Shown in pieces: positions 51,660 to 60,421 of a stretch of DNA of 64,000 nucleotides. A program made the translations under genes and the position numbers. The stretch is from Arthrobacter cupressi (GTDB taxonomy: Bacteria > Actinomycetota > Actinomycetes > Actinomycetales > Micrococcaceae): NCBI RefSeq assembly GCF_900099975.1, contig NZ_FNEI01000006.1, positions 124,001-188,000 on the forward strand. Direction: 5' to 3'. Under the pieces are notes generated by a model. It was not told the DNA's origin, searched no databases, and was given only the letters and a program-made list of their open reading frames with translations. Each line of letters begins with the position of its first letter. Position 1 is the first letter of the stretch.

Positions 51660-54368
51660 GTGACCATCCCCCTTGATCTCGCGCGGATCCCGTTTGTCGC
51701 AGGCCTGGCCCGCTTCGGAAACCGCGCCGCCGTCATCGACGGCGACACCATCATCAGCTACGAGGAACTGGCCGGCCGCGTGGACGCCGTCGCCGCCCGG
51801 CTCGGCACCACCCGCCGCCTCGTGGCTCTCGCCGCGGCGAACGATGTCGCGTCCCTGGTGGGCTACCTCGCCGCGCTCTCCGGCGGCCACCCGCTGATGA
51901 TCGTCCCCGCGGACAAGCCCGCTGCCCTCGAGTCGCTGATCGCGGCCTACGACCCCGACGTCGTCATGCACTCCGCCTTCGAAATGGCCGGCGCCGAGGC
52001 AAGCGGGACGCCCGCCCTCCAGGAGCGCCGCCCGGGCAGTCGCCACGAACTGCACCCGGAGCTCGCCCTGCTGCTGAGCACCTCCGGGTCCACCGGATCG
52101 CCGAAGCTGGTGCGGCTGTCGCAGGACAACGTCCAGGCAAACGCCGAGTCGATTGCCGCATACCTGCAGATCGGCCCCGAAGACCGCGCCGCCACCACGC
52201 TGCCTATGTCCTACTGCTATGGGCTCTCTGTCATCAACAGCCACCTCCTTCGCGGGGCTGCCCTGGCGCTCACCGGGCTGTCCGTGGTGGACCCCTGCTT
52301 CTGGGAACTGATGCGGCGCCACCGCGTGACCTCCTTCGCGGCCGTGCCCTACACCTTCGAACTCCTGGAGCGGGTGGGCTTCGAGGCCATGGAACTGCCC
52401 GCCCTGCGGTATGTCACGCAGGCAGGCGGCCGGCTCGCGCCGGAGAAGGTGCGGCACTACGCGGAACTCGGCAGGCGCCGCGGCTGGGAGCTGTTCGTCA
52501 TGTACGGACAGACCGAAGCCACCGCCCGCATGGCCTACCTGCCGCCCGGACTCGCCGCTGAAAACCCTTCAAGCATCGGCGTTCCGGTGCCCGGCGGCTC
52601 CTTCCGGATCGAGCCCGTCGACGGCCTGGACTCCGCCGACGGACCCGTTGGCGAACTGGTCTACAGCGGCCCGAACGTCATGCTCGGCTACGCGCAGGAC
52701 CCCGCGGACCTGGCCCATGGCCGGACCATCACCGAACTGCGGACCGGCGACCTCGCCCGCCTGCAGGACAACGGCCTGTACCAGGTGGTGGGCCGGCGCA
52801 GCCGCTTCGTCAAGATCGTGGGCCTGCGGATCGACCTCGGCCAGGTCGAGACCATGCTGGCCGAGCTCGGCATCCCCGCCGCCGCGGCGGGCACCGACGA
52901 AAAGCTGGTGGTCGCCGTCGAGGGCGGGCACGACACCAAACTGCTCGCCAAAATCGTCACCCAGGGTCTCGGACTGCCGCGCGCCGCCCTGCAGATGCAC
53001 GCCGTCGAGGCACTGCCGCGCTTCTCCACCGGGAAGACGGACTACCCGGCGGTGCTGGCGCTCTCTGACAACCTGCCCGACGGCGGCCCGGTCACCGGCG
53101 ACGGCGGCACGGCTGCCGGGCGCTCCGGCGTCGACGGTTCCGGCAAGGCGCCCGGCGCGGCAGCGAAGCGGCCCGAGGACGCCCGCGCGATCTTCGCCGA
53201 TGCCCTGGAACGGGACGACATCGCCGACGGCGACACCTTCGTCAGCCTGGGCGGGGACTCCCTGTCCTATGTTGCCGCGTCCATCCGCCTGGAGAAGGCG
53301 CTCGGCCACCTGCCACCGGACTGGCATATCACGCCCGTGCGGGATCTGGTGCCCAGGGCCGCCGCGCCGGAAACGCACCGCTTCGGCCGCGCCAAGCGCC
53401 TTTTTGCCCCGTTGGAGAGCGGAATCCTGCTGCGAGCGGTGGGCATCATCCTGATCGCTGCCACGCATATCGGGGTGTTCCACTGGGAAGGCGCGGCGCA
53501 CATCCTGATGGCGGTGGCCGGATACAACTTCGCGCGCTTCCAGCTGGGCGGCGAAGGGGTCCGCCGGCTGAAACGGCAGCTGCACAGCCTGGGCCGCCTG
53601 GTGATCCCGGCGGTGGCGTTTATCGCCGTCGCGTTCGTGCTGACGGACCACTACACCGTGGCGAACATTCTCCTCCTCAACTCGATGATCGGGCCGGAGG
53701 AAGTGACCACCCAGTGGCACTTCTGGTTCATCGAGGTGCTGGTGTACATGCTGGTGGGGCTGGCCGTGCTGCTCGCCGTTCCCGGGGTGGGGCGGCTGGA
53801 GCGGCGGTTCCCGTTCGCGTTCCCGCTGGCGCTCGCCGGGCTGGCGCTGATCAGCCGCTACGACATCGTGGACCCGCAGCTTCCGCACCCGATGCCCACG
53901 TTCTGGCTGTTCATGTTCGGCTGGCTGGTGGCACGGGCCAAGACTCTGCTCCGGCGCCTTTTCGTCTCGGCGCTGGTCATCCTGACCGTTCCCGGCTACT
54001 TCTTCGGCGACCAGTTCCGCGAGAACACGGTGCTCGCCGGAGTGCTCATGCTGATCTGGCTGCCCACGCTGCTGGTGCCGGTGGTGTTGCGCCGCCCGCT
54101 CGGCCTGCTGGCCAGTGCCTCGCTGTACATCTACCTGACGCACTGGCTGGTGTACCCGCTGTTTGCCGGGACCAGCCCTTTGCTGGCACTGGTGGCATCG
54201 CTGGCTGCGGGCGTGGCGTACTGGGCATTGTCCATGCGCCTGCTGGGCCTGGGGGAGCGGTGGTTGGGGAAGCGGCGCGCTGCCGCAGGGACTGGTGTTG
54301 TGCAGGGATCCGGAGAACACCTTGTAGGCTCGCGGCGTGAAGAAGAGCCGCATCCGGCTGGCCCTTGA
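51660..54368 (+). CDS. Adenylation domain-carrier protein-membrane acyltransferase fusion
   Basis: This is a 902-residue fusion with three parts. Residues 1 to about 470 are an AMP-forming adenylation domain: LLLSTSGSTGSPKLVRL (near 139), YGQTEATARM (near 280), LRTGDLARL and the catalytic Lys in STGKTDY (near 459). About 505-575 is a carrier domain with GGDSLSY and the phosphopantetheine Ser. About 580-880 is a polytopic acyltransferase-3-like domain with an Arg-X10-His motif (RAVGIILIAATH). It could activate an amino or aryl acid, load it on the carrier and transfer it to a membrane or surface acceptor. It is iron-box controlled and probably leaderless. The product is unknown. Confidence 0.83.
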   Translation: MTIPLDLARIPFVAGLARFGNRAAVIDGDTIISYEELAGRVDAVAARLGTTRRLVALAAANDVASLVGYLAALSGGHPLMIVPADKPAALESLIAAYDPDVVMHSAFEMAGAEASGTPALQERRPGSRHELHPELALLLSTSGSTGSPKLVRLSQDNVQANAESIAAYLQIGPEDRAATTLPMSYCYGLSVINSHLLRGAALALTGLSVVDPCFWELMRRHRVTSFAAVPYTFELLERVGFEAMELPALRYVTQAGGRLAPEKVRHYAELGRRRGWELFVMYGQTEATARMAYLPPGLAAENPSSIGVPVPGGSFRIEPVDGLDSADGPVGELVYSGPNVMLGYAQDPADLAHGRTITELRTGDLARLQDNGLYQVVGRRSRFVKIVGLRIDLGQVETMLAELGIPAAAAGTDEKLVVAVEGGHDTKLLAKIVTQGLGLPRAALQMHAVEALPRFSTGKTDYPAVLALSDNLPDGGPVTGDGGTAAGRSGVDGSGKAPGAAAKRPEDARAIFADALERDDIADGDTFVSLGGDSLSYVAASIRLEKALGHLPPDWHITPVRDLVPRAAAPETHRFGRAKRLFAPLESGILLRAVGIILIAATHIGVFHWEGAAHILMAVAGYNFARFQLGGEGVRRLKRQLHSLGRLVIPAVAFIAVAFVLTDHYTVANILLLNSMIGPEEVTTQWHFWFIEVLVYMLVGLAVLLAVPGVGRLERRFPFAFPLALAGLALISRYDIVDPQLPHPMPTFWLFMFGWLVARAKTLLRRLFVSALVILTVPGYFFGDQFRENTVLAGVLMLIWLPTLLVPVVLRRPLGLLASASLYIYLTHWLVYPLFAGTSPLLALVASLAAGVAYWALSMRLLGLGERWLGKRRAAAGTGVVQGSGEHLVGSRREEEPHPAGP

Positions 54369-54483
54369 GCGGGTCCTCGCCAAGCAACGCCACGTCATCA
54401 TCAGGCGCCGGCTGAAAGGTGCCGACGAGCTCACGGGCTACGTCCTCGCCGTCGGGAAATCCTGGTTGCTGTTGGCCACCTGA
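54337..54483 (+). pseudogene. Short 48-residue fragment, probably a truncated gene
   Basis: A GTG frame overlapping the end of the fusion gene encodes VKKSRIRLALERVLAKQRHVI, then RRRLKGADELTGYVLAVGKSW and LLLAT, and stops. The pattern resembles the N-terminus of a longer actinobacterial hypothetical protein in which the sheet continues after this point, so the rest seems lost. There is no clear ribosome site. It may be a remnant and not an active gene. Confidence 0.4.
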
Positions 54484-54576
54484 CGGCCTTGCTCGCGGTG
54501 GGCGGCCCGGTGCCGCCGCCGTCACGCTCAGCGTAACGCAGCTCATACTGTCTGTCCCGGATGGCAGGATGGTTCC

Positions 54577-55719
54577 ATGCGCATCCTGATCGCCCCGGAC
54601 AAGTTCAAAGGCTCCCTGACCGCAACTGAGGCGGCCGCAGCGATCGCCGAGGGGGCGCTGCGCGTCTACCCGGACGCCGTCGTCACCCGCTTCCCCATCG
54701 CCGACGGTGGCGAGGGGACACTCGAGGCCGCCGTCGCCGCCGGCTACGAGGAACGCATCAACGCCGTCACCGGTCCCATCCTCAAGCCCGTGGGCGCCGC
54801 CTGGGCGATCCGCGAAGACTCCTTCGGCGGCGCCACCGCCGTGATCGAAACAGCCCAGGCGTCCGGCCTCGCCAGCATGGAGCCGACGCCGGAAAACTCG
54901 CTGCGCGCGCACAGCTACGGTTGCGGCCAGCTCATCGCCGCGGCGCTCGACGCCGGGGCCACCGAGATCGTGCTCGGCCTGGGCGGTTCGGCCATGACCG
55001 ACGGCGGCAGCGGCGCCCTCCGCGCGCTCGGCCTCAAGCCGCTCGACGCCGCCGGAACCGTGGTCCCGCTCGGCGGCGGCTCACTGGCTGACATCGTCTC
55101 GCTGGACGCCTCCGCCCTTGACCCGCGCCTGGCAAAGACCACGTTCCGCATCGCCGTCGACGTCCGCAACCCGCTGTACGGCAGCGACGGCGCCGCGCAC
55201 GTTTTCGGACCGCAGAAGGGCGCGGACGCGGACGCCGTCGAACTGCTCGACGCCGGCCTGCGCAACTGGGCGTCCGTGCTGCGGGAAACGACGGGCCGGG
55301 ACGCCAACGTGCCCGGAGCGGGCGCGGCCGGCGGTTTCCCGGCGGCGTTCCTGGCCTTCACGGACGCGCAGCTGGAAGGCGGCTTCGAGCTGGTCGCCGG
55401 ACTGACCGGACTGGAATCGCAACTGGGCGACGCCGACCTGGTGATCACCGGCGAAGGCTCGCTCGACACCCAGTCGCTGAGCGGCAAAGGGCCGATCGGC
55501 CTCGCCGACGCCGCACGGGACCGCGGCATCCCGGTGCTTGTGGTGGCCGGCCGCATCACCGTCACGCCCGAGGATCTCGCCAAGCACGGCGTGGAGGGCG
55601 CGGCCCAGCTGCTGGACATCGCCCAAAAGCGCGACGGCGAACCGGACGTCGCGGACGCCGTCGCCAACGCGGCAAAGTACCTCGCCTCGGCCACGAGCCA
55701 GCTGCTCGAAGGAGCGTAG
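54577..55719 (+). CDS. glxK: Glycerate 2-kinase
   Basis: This is a 380-residue glycerate kinase of the GlxK/GarK family. MRILIAPDKFKGSLTATEAA at the N-terminus, PIADGGEGTLEA, LGLGGSAMTDGGSGAL (near 128-143) and ITGEGSLDTQSLSGKGP (near 290) are all signatures. It phosphorylates D-glycerate to 2-phosphoglycerate, feeding glycerate from glyoxylate or sugar-acid breakdown into glycolysis. A HAD gene begins five bases after its stop. Confidence 0.93.
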   Translation: MRILIAPDKFKGSLTATEAAAAIAEGALRVYPDAVVTRFPIADGGEGTLEAAVAAGYEERINAVTGPILKPVGAAWAIREDSFGGATAVIETAQASGLASMEPTPENSLRAHSYGCGQLIAAALDAGATEIVLGLGGSAMTDGGSGALRALGLKPLDAAGTVVPLGGGSLADIVSLDASALDPRLAKTTFRIAVDVRNPLYGSDGAAHVFGPQKGADADAVELLDAGLRNWASVLRETTGRDANVPGAGAAGGFPAAFLAFTDAQLEGGFELVAGLTGLESQLGDADLVITGEGSLDTQSLSGKGPIGLADAARDRGIPVLVVAGRITVTPEDLAKHGVEGAAQLLDIAQKRDGEPDVADAVANAAKYLASATSQLLEGA

Positions 55720-55723
55720 CGGT

Positions 55724-56599
55724 TTGGGCGCCGAACCGGGCATCGAGACCGCGGGCCCCCGGAAGGCCGCCACCACCATCCGGGCCGTCTTCCTGGACGT
55801 GGACGGCACCTACGCGGACTACGGCGTGGTCCCGGAGGGCCACGTGCGCGCCGTCCAGGCTGCCCGGAAGGCGGGCCACCGGGTGTTCCTCTGCACCGGC
55901 CGCCCCGTCTCGATGCTGCCCCGGGCCATTCGCGGCGCCGGCTTCGATGGGCTCGTCGCCAGTGCCGGCGCCTACGTTGAAGTGGCCGGGGAAGTGCTCG
56001 TGGACCGGCGTTTCTCCGCGGCCCTCGCGGCGCGCACGGTGGCGGCCCTCGACGCGCACAATGCCGTCTACGTCCTGGAAGCCCAGGAATCGCTGCACGT
56101 TCCGCCCGCCGCGGAAGAGCGGCTGCGCGCCATCATCGAGGAACACTTCAGCAAGGCGCCGGACGGCCGGGAGGTGGGCGCCTCCGCGATCCTCGGCTCC
56201 CTCGTACGCGTCCCGGACCTGGCCAAAGTGCCCTTCTCCAAGGTCTCGGTGTTCGACTCCGCCGCCCCCATGCGGCAGCTGGTCGAGGAAATCGGCGAGG
56301 GGATCGCCGTCGTCGAGAACTCCATCGCTGACGAAGGCCGGCACGCCGGTGAGCTGTTCCAGCGGGGCATCAGCAAGGCCGACGGCGTAGCCGCCGCGAT
56401 CGCGCATTTGGGCATCCCGCGGGAAGACTCCATCGCAGTGGGCGACGGCGAGAACGACCTTGAGATGCTCGCTTTCGCCGGCATCGGTGTCGCGATCGAG
56501 GGATCCTCGCCCGAGTTGCTGGCCCTGGCCGACCACACCGCCGCACCCCCGCACCGGGAAGGCCTCGTGGCGGCCTTCGAGGAGCTGGGGCTCATCTAA
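55724..56599 (+). CDS. HAD-superfamily phosphatase (Cof type)
   Basis: This is a 291-residue HAD hydrolase with motif I FLDVDGTYADYG, motif II CTGRPVSML and Mg motif VGDGENDLEMLAFAG. The N-terminal 15 residues precede the fold. A TTG start at 55724 was chosen: AAGGAG lies nine bases upstream inside the end of glxK, and no ATG is available. It is probably cotranscribed with glxK and may clear a phosphorylated by-product; the substrate is unknown. Confidence 0.83.
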   Translation: MGAEPGIETAGPRKAATTIRAVFLDVDGTYADYGVVPEGHVRAVQAARKAGHRVFLCTGRPVSMLPRAIRGAGFDGLVASAGAYVEVAGEVLVDRRFSAALAARTVAALDAHNAVYVLEAQESLHVPPAAEERLRAIIEEHFSKAPDGREVGASAILGSLVRVPDLAKVPFSKVSVFDSAAPMRQLVEEIGEGIAVVENSIADEGRHAGELFQRGISKADGVAAAIAHLGIPREDSIAVGDGENDLEMLAFAGIGVAIEGSSPELLALADHTAAPPHREGLVAAFEELGLI

Positions 56600-56691
56600 G
56601 CGGGTCTCCCGGTGAGCGCCCTGGTCTGCTCAATTCGCGCCGCCAGGCAGATAATTGATGCATAAGCCGGGGTATCGAATCGAGGAGCACC

Positions 56692-57156
56692 ATGTCCACG
56701 TTGAAAGAACGGCTGCACGCAGACGTCGTCAGCCACATGAAGGACGGCAACCGCGTGGCCTTGTCCGCCGTGCGCAATGTCCTGAGCGAGATCGACACCC
56801 GTGAAAAGGCGGGCAAGACACCCATCCATCTGGACGACGCCCAGATCACGGCCATGCTGCAAAAAGAGGCCGCCAAGCGCCACGAGACCGCCCACATTTA
56901 CGAAGAAGCGGGCGAAGCCGAACGCGCAGCCACGGAGATCGCAGAGGCCGAGGTCATCGAGGCCTACCTGCCGGAACCGCTGACGGAGCTTGAGGTCGAG
57001 GCCATTGTCGAGGAGGCCATCGCTTCCCTCAGGGCCGAGGGCGTGGAGCTGTCCCTCATGCACATGGGCTATGTCATGAAGCCGGTTACCGAGAAAGTGG
57101 CCGGCCGTTTCGACGGCAAGGCGGTCAGCGAGATCGTCCGCAAGCGCCTGTCATAG
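56692..57156 (+). CDS. GatB/YqeY domain protein
   Basis: This is a 154-residue all-helical protein of the YqeY family: MSTLKERLHADVVSHMKDGN, LSAVRNVLSEIDTREKAGKT and MHMGYVMKPVTEKVAGRFDG are typical. The domain resembles the tRNA-binding tail of GatB, and an accessory role in tRNA-linked metabolism is often suggested but not established. GAGGAGCACC precedes the ATG. The stop is followed by a 13-base-pair hairpin. Confidence 0.9.
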   Translation: MSTLKERLHADVVSHMKDGNRVALSAVRNVLSEIDTREKAGKTPIHLDDAQITAMLQKEAAKRHETAHIYEEAGEAERAATEIAEAEVIEAYLPEPLTELEVEAIVEEAIASLRAEGVELSLMHMGYVMKPVTEKVAGRFDGKAVSEIVRKRLS

Positions 57157-57173
57157 CGAAACGGACCCGCAGC

Positions 57174-57203
57174 TGCGACGGCGGCCGCGCGGCCGCCGTC
57201 GCA
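57174..57203 (+). terminator. Perfect 13-bp hairpin after the YqeY gene
   Basis: TGCGACGGCGGCC and GGCCGCCGTCGCA form perfect 13-base arms around a GCGC loop. It ends the YqeY transcript and lies where the N-terminus of the following degenerate HTH reading frame would be. Confidence 0.72.
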
Positions 57204-57365
57204 CGCGCGGAGCGCATCGGGATCACCCCCCGCCTACTCGCCGTGCTCAAGAACGGCCGCGCCAAGGCCATTCGGTTCACCACCCTCGAGGCCATCTGCG
57301 AGGCGCTCGACTGCCAGCCGGGAGACCTGCTGCGCTGGGAAGCCGACGGGGACGGGCAAATTTAG
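57204..57365 (+). pseudogene. N-terminally truncated XRE/YozG-type HTH regulator remnant
   Basis: A frame ending at 57365 reads ERIGITPRLLAVLKNGRAKA, then IRFTTLEAICEALDCQPGDL and LRWE, which is the recognition helix and C-terminal part of YozG-like Cro/CI regulators. No start codon or ribosome site lies upstream in frame, because the terminator hairpin of the previous gene occupies that place. It is therefore most likely a decayed copy. The remaining bases to 57487 hold only the promoter of the SDR gene. Confidence 0.6.
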
Positions 57366-57487
57366 TAAGTTTGCTGATTATTTTTCCCGAAACCATGGAC
57401 TCGGACTTGGTGCGCCGATAGCGTCGAAGGTGTGGACGGCACGTCCAACCCCTCGACCAGCAGACCAAGCAGACGAGCAGGTGGATT

Positions 57488-58402
57488 ATGAGCGACTCAT
57501 CGCAGCAGACCCCCGACGCCTTGGATTCTCCTCCGCCGGACCCCCGGAGCGGCTACCACTCGGGGCCTTTTCCCAAGCAGGAACAGGAGCAGCCCGGCCT
57601 CACCGCGAAAACCGAACCGACGCCGGACCACGGGGAGCGCAGCTACCAGGGCCACGGCCGGCTGGAGGGCAAGGCGGCGCTGATCACCGGCGGGGACTCC
57701 GGAATCGGCAGGGCAGTGGCGATCGCTTTCGCCAGGGAGGGGGCCGACGTCGCGATCTCCTACCTCCCGGAGGAAGAAGCGGACGCCAAGGCGACAGCGG
57801 ACCTCATCCAGGAAGCCGGCAGGCGGTCCCTGCTGCTGCCCGGGGACGGGCGCGAAGAGCAGTTCAGCACGGAGATCGTCGAGCGGACGGTGGGTGAATT
57901 CGGCCGGCTCGACGTGCTGGTCCTGAATGCCGCATACCAGAAGAACCGGGACAGCCTGGATTCGACTCCCACGGACGAGTTCGACCGCGTCTTCAAGACC
58001 AACCTCTACAGCCTCATCTGGACGGCGCAGGCCGCGGTCCCGCACATGAAGCCGGGCGCGTCGATCATCACCACGGCCTCCATCCAGGCCTTCAACCCGT
58101 CCCCGGGATTATTCGATTACGCCATGACGAAGGCGGCGCAGGTGGCCTTCACCAAGGCGATCGCCCAGGAACTCGGGCCGAAGGGAATCCGGGTGAACGC
58201 GGTCGCCCCCGGGCCCATCTGGACGCCGCTCATCCCGGCCACCGAATGGCCGGACCACCTTCCGGAATTCGGCCAGGACACGCCGCTCGGACGCGCGGGC
58301 CAGCCCGCCGAACTCGCCGCCGCCTATGTGCTGCTGGCCTCCGACGAAGGTTCTTACATCTCAGGCGCCGTGCTTCCCGTCACGGGCGGCAAAGGCCTCT
58401 AG
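57488..58402 (+). CDS. Short-chain dehydrogenase, general stress protein 39 type
   Basis: This is a 304-residue SDR with an N-terminal extension of about 55 polar residues (PPDPRSGYHSGPFPKQEQEQ), typical of the YhdG/GSP39 branch. The cofactor loop is ITGGDSGIGRAVAIAFAREG, and the catalytic Ser-Tyr-Lys set is in ITTASIQAF and YAMTKAA. These enzymes are induced by general or osmotic stress. An acidic disordered protein gene follows after 35 bases, consistent with a stress operon. The substrate is unknown. Confidence 0.88.
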   Translation: MSDSSQQTPDALDSPPPDPRSGYHSGPFPKQEQEQPGLTAKTEPTPDHGERSYQGHGRLEGKAALITGGDSGIGRAVAIAFAREGADVAISYLPEEEADAKATADLIQEAGRRSLLLPGDGREEQFSTEIVERTVGEFGRLDVLVLNAAYQKNRDSLDSTPTDEFDRVFKTNLYSLIWTAQAAVPHMKPGASIITTASIQAFNPSPGLFDYAMTKAAQVAFTKAIAQELGPKGIRVNAVAPGPIWTPLIPATEWPDHLPEFGQDTPLGRAGQPAELAAAYVLLASDEGSYISGAVLPVTGGKGL

Positions 58403-58437
58403 GTCTCCACAAGGTCCAGACAACAGGGAGGAACACC

Positions 58438-58893
58438 ATGGATCAGGATCGCACCAACCCCGAGGAAGAAGCAGGCGGCTACGGAACACCCACGGTGGAG
58501 CAGGAAACCGGAGGGCAACAGTTCGCCCAGCCTCGCGAGGAGCAGGCCATCGACGAGGCCGGGCTTGAGGAGGAACGCGGCGAAGGTGGAGGCTACCCGG
58601 GCGGCGCACCGGACCTCAGCCACCTGGGAGATGAGGACGCGGACAGCGCAGGGGAGCCCGGCGCCGGACGCCTGGGCGGTACGGAGGACCAGGCCAAGGC
58701 CGAGCAGCAGAGCGGCGAGCCGGACGTGGACCTGCCTTCGGCAGAAGCGCCGATGGACGAAGGAAACACGGACGTGCTGGACCGCCCGGATGTTGATTCT
58801 TCCGGGAATCCCGACGGCGGCGCTACCGGCCTTCCGGCCGAAAAGTCGCCCCGCGATGACGAAGACGAAGGTGAGAGGTTCGACGCGGGGTAA
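58438..58893 (+). CDS. Acidic, probably disordered hypothetical protein
   Basis: This is a 151-residue protein of extreme composition: about one third Asp/Glu, with Gly, Pro, Gln and Ser, no Cys and no hydrophobic core (MDQDRTNPEEEAGGYGTPTV at the start, RDDEDEGERFDAG at the end). No family is recognised. Such hydrophilic proteins often protect others during desiccation or osmotic stress. GGGAGGAACACC precedes the ATG. It lies in a likely operon with the GSP39-type SDR, and its 3' end faces a convergent permease across a hairpin. Confidence 0.75.
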   Translation: MDQDRTNPEEEAGGYGTPTVEQETGGQQFAQPREEQAIDEAGLEEERGEGGGYPGGAPDLSHLGDEDADSAGEPGAGRLGGTEDQAKAEQQSGEPDVDLPSAEAPMDEGNTDVLDRPDVDSSGNPDGGATGLPAEKSPRDDEDEGERFDAG

Positions 58894-58934
58894 GTAGCCC
58901 ATGCCCGGCCGGCGGTACCGCCAGGGCCGGTTCG

Positions 58935-58985
58935 TCCTGCAGATCAGACGGGTCTCGCGCGGCTCTGACCGCCTGATCTGCAGGA
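58935..58985. terminator. Bidirectional terminator
   Basis: Perfect 13-base arms TCCTGCAGATCAG and CTGATCTGCAGGA with further pairing toward the loop lie between convergent genes. It can end both the acidic-protein and the permease transcripts. Confidence 0.75.
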
Positions 58986-59006
58986 TTGCTGGGCTGAAAA
59001 GGGCCG

Positions 59007-60359
59007 CTACCGCTTCTTCGGGTGCCGTTTCGCCGCTGCGTTGATCGCGGACTTCGCGGCGGGAGGCAGGCCCGCGGTTTCCATTTCCGGCTCGGCAGCC
59101 GTTCCCCGCCAGCGGGCAATGGCCGTCATACCGTGGTAGATCACCAGGGCCGCGGCTGAGCCCAGCGCGATTCCGGTGAACTTCAGCTCGCCAAGCGTCC
59201 ACGTGTAGTCGGCGATGCCTATGATCAGGGCGACGGCGGCCGTGGTCAGGTTGACCGGGTTGGCGAAGTTCACCTTGTTCTGGACCCAGATCTTCACGCC
59301 CAGGTTGCCGATCATGCCGTACAGCATGGTGGCCGCGCCGCCCAGCACGCCTGCCGGGACCGTGGCAATCAGTTCGCCGAACTTCGGCGAGAAGCTCAGC
59401 AGGATCGCGAACACGCCCGCCACCCAGTAGGCCGCCGTCGAGTACACCTTGGTGGCGGCCATGACGCCGATGTTCTCCGCATAGGTGGTGGTGCCGGAAC
59501 CGCCACCGAAGCCGGCCAGGACGGTGGCCGCGCCGTCGGCCATCAGCGCGCGGCCGGAGACATCGTCGAGGTTCCGTCCGGTCATGGTGGCAACCGACTT
59601 CACGTGCCCCACGTTCTCAGCCACGAGCACCAGCACCACCGGCACGAACAGGCCCACCACGCCCAAGTGGAATTCCGGCGTCTGGAACTGTGGCAGGCCG
59701 ATCCAGGCCGCGGCATCCATCTTGGCGTAGTCCACCTCGCCGCGCGCCATGGCCACGAGGTAGCCGACCACTACGCCGACCAGGATGCTCAGGCGGCCCA
59801 GGATTCCGCGGAACAGCACGCTGACCAGGATGATCGTCACCAAGGTGACGAGGGCGGTGATGGGGGCCTTGTCGAAGTTCGCCTTGGCGGCCGGCGCCAG
59901 GTTCAGGCCGATCAGCGCCACGATGGCGCCCGTGACGATCGGCGGCATGGTCCGGTTGATCCATTCCGCGCCGAACTTGTGCACCACCGCGCCGATCAGA
60001 GCCAGTACGACGCCGGCCAGCACCACTCCGCCCAGGGCGCCGGCCACGCCGTACTGCTGCTGGGACGCCAGGATGGGGGCGATGAACGCGAAGCTGGACC
60101 CGAGGTAGCTGGGGACCCGGCCCTGGGTGATCACCAGGAACAGCAGAGTGCCGACGCCGGAGAACAGCAGGGTGGTGGCCGGCGGCATGCCCGTGATGAT
60201 GGGCACTAGGAATGTCGCGCCGAACATCGCCACCACGTGCTGCACGCCCACGCCGATGGTCAGCGGCCAGGCCAGCCGTTCCTCGGGTGCAACGACGTGG
60301 CCCGGACGGATGGTCTTGCCATTGCCGTGGAGCTTCCATTTGGTGCCGAGCATGCTCAT
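59007..60359 (-). CDS. Uracil/xanthine permease (NCS2 family)
   Basis: This is a 450-residue nucleobase transporter with about 14 spans. GFGGGSGTTTYAENIGVMAATKVYS (near 275-300) carries the NCS2 substrate motif, and VVLVLVAENVGHVKSVATMTG lies before it. Closest in style to UraA/RutG-type uracil permeases that import nucleobases with protons, though xanthine members share these motifs. The ATG at 60359 was chosen, leaving the GC-rich upstream frame out. A hairpin lies in the short leader. The C-terminal tail is basic (KRHPKKR). Confidence 0.87.
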   Translation of the reverse strand: MSMLGTKWKLHGNGKTIRPGHVVAPEERLAWPLTIGVGVQHVVAMFGATFLVPIITGMPPATTLLFSGVGTLLFLVITQGRVPSYLGSSFAFIAPILASQQQYGVAGALGGVVLAGVVLALIGAVVHKFGAEWINRTMPPIVTGAIVALIGLNLAPAAKANFDKAPITALVTLVTIILVSVLFRGILGRLSILVGVVVGYLVAMARGEVDYAKMDAAAWIGLPQFQTPEFHLGVVGLFVPVVLVLVAENVGHVKSVATMTGRNLDDVSGRALMADGAATVLAGFGGGSGTTTYAENIGVMAATKVYSTAAYWVAGVFAILLSFSPKFGELIATVPAGVLGGAATMLYGMIGNLGVKIWVQNKVNFANPVNLTTAAVALIIGIADYTWTLGELKFTGIALGSAAALVIYHGMTAIARWRGTAAEPEMETAGLPPAAKSAINAAAKRHPKKR

Positions 60360-60381
60360 GGCAGGGGCCTTCCTCAGAAGA

Positions 60382-60415
60382 TTGCGGGGGTTTCGCTGCA
60401 ACTTTACCCCCGCAA
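60382..60415 (-). terminator. Hairpin between the flavoprotein and permease genes
   Basis: Arms TTGCGGGGG and CCCCCGCAA (nine bases) enclose a 16-base loop. It lies after the flavoprotein stop and 23 bases before the permease start on the same strand, so it may end the former transcript or attenuate the permease mRNA. Confidence 0.6.
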
Positions 60416-60421
60416 AGCGGT

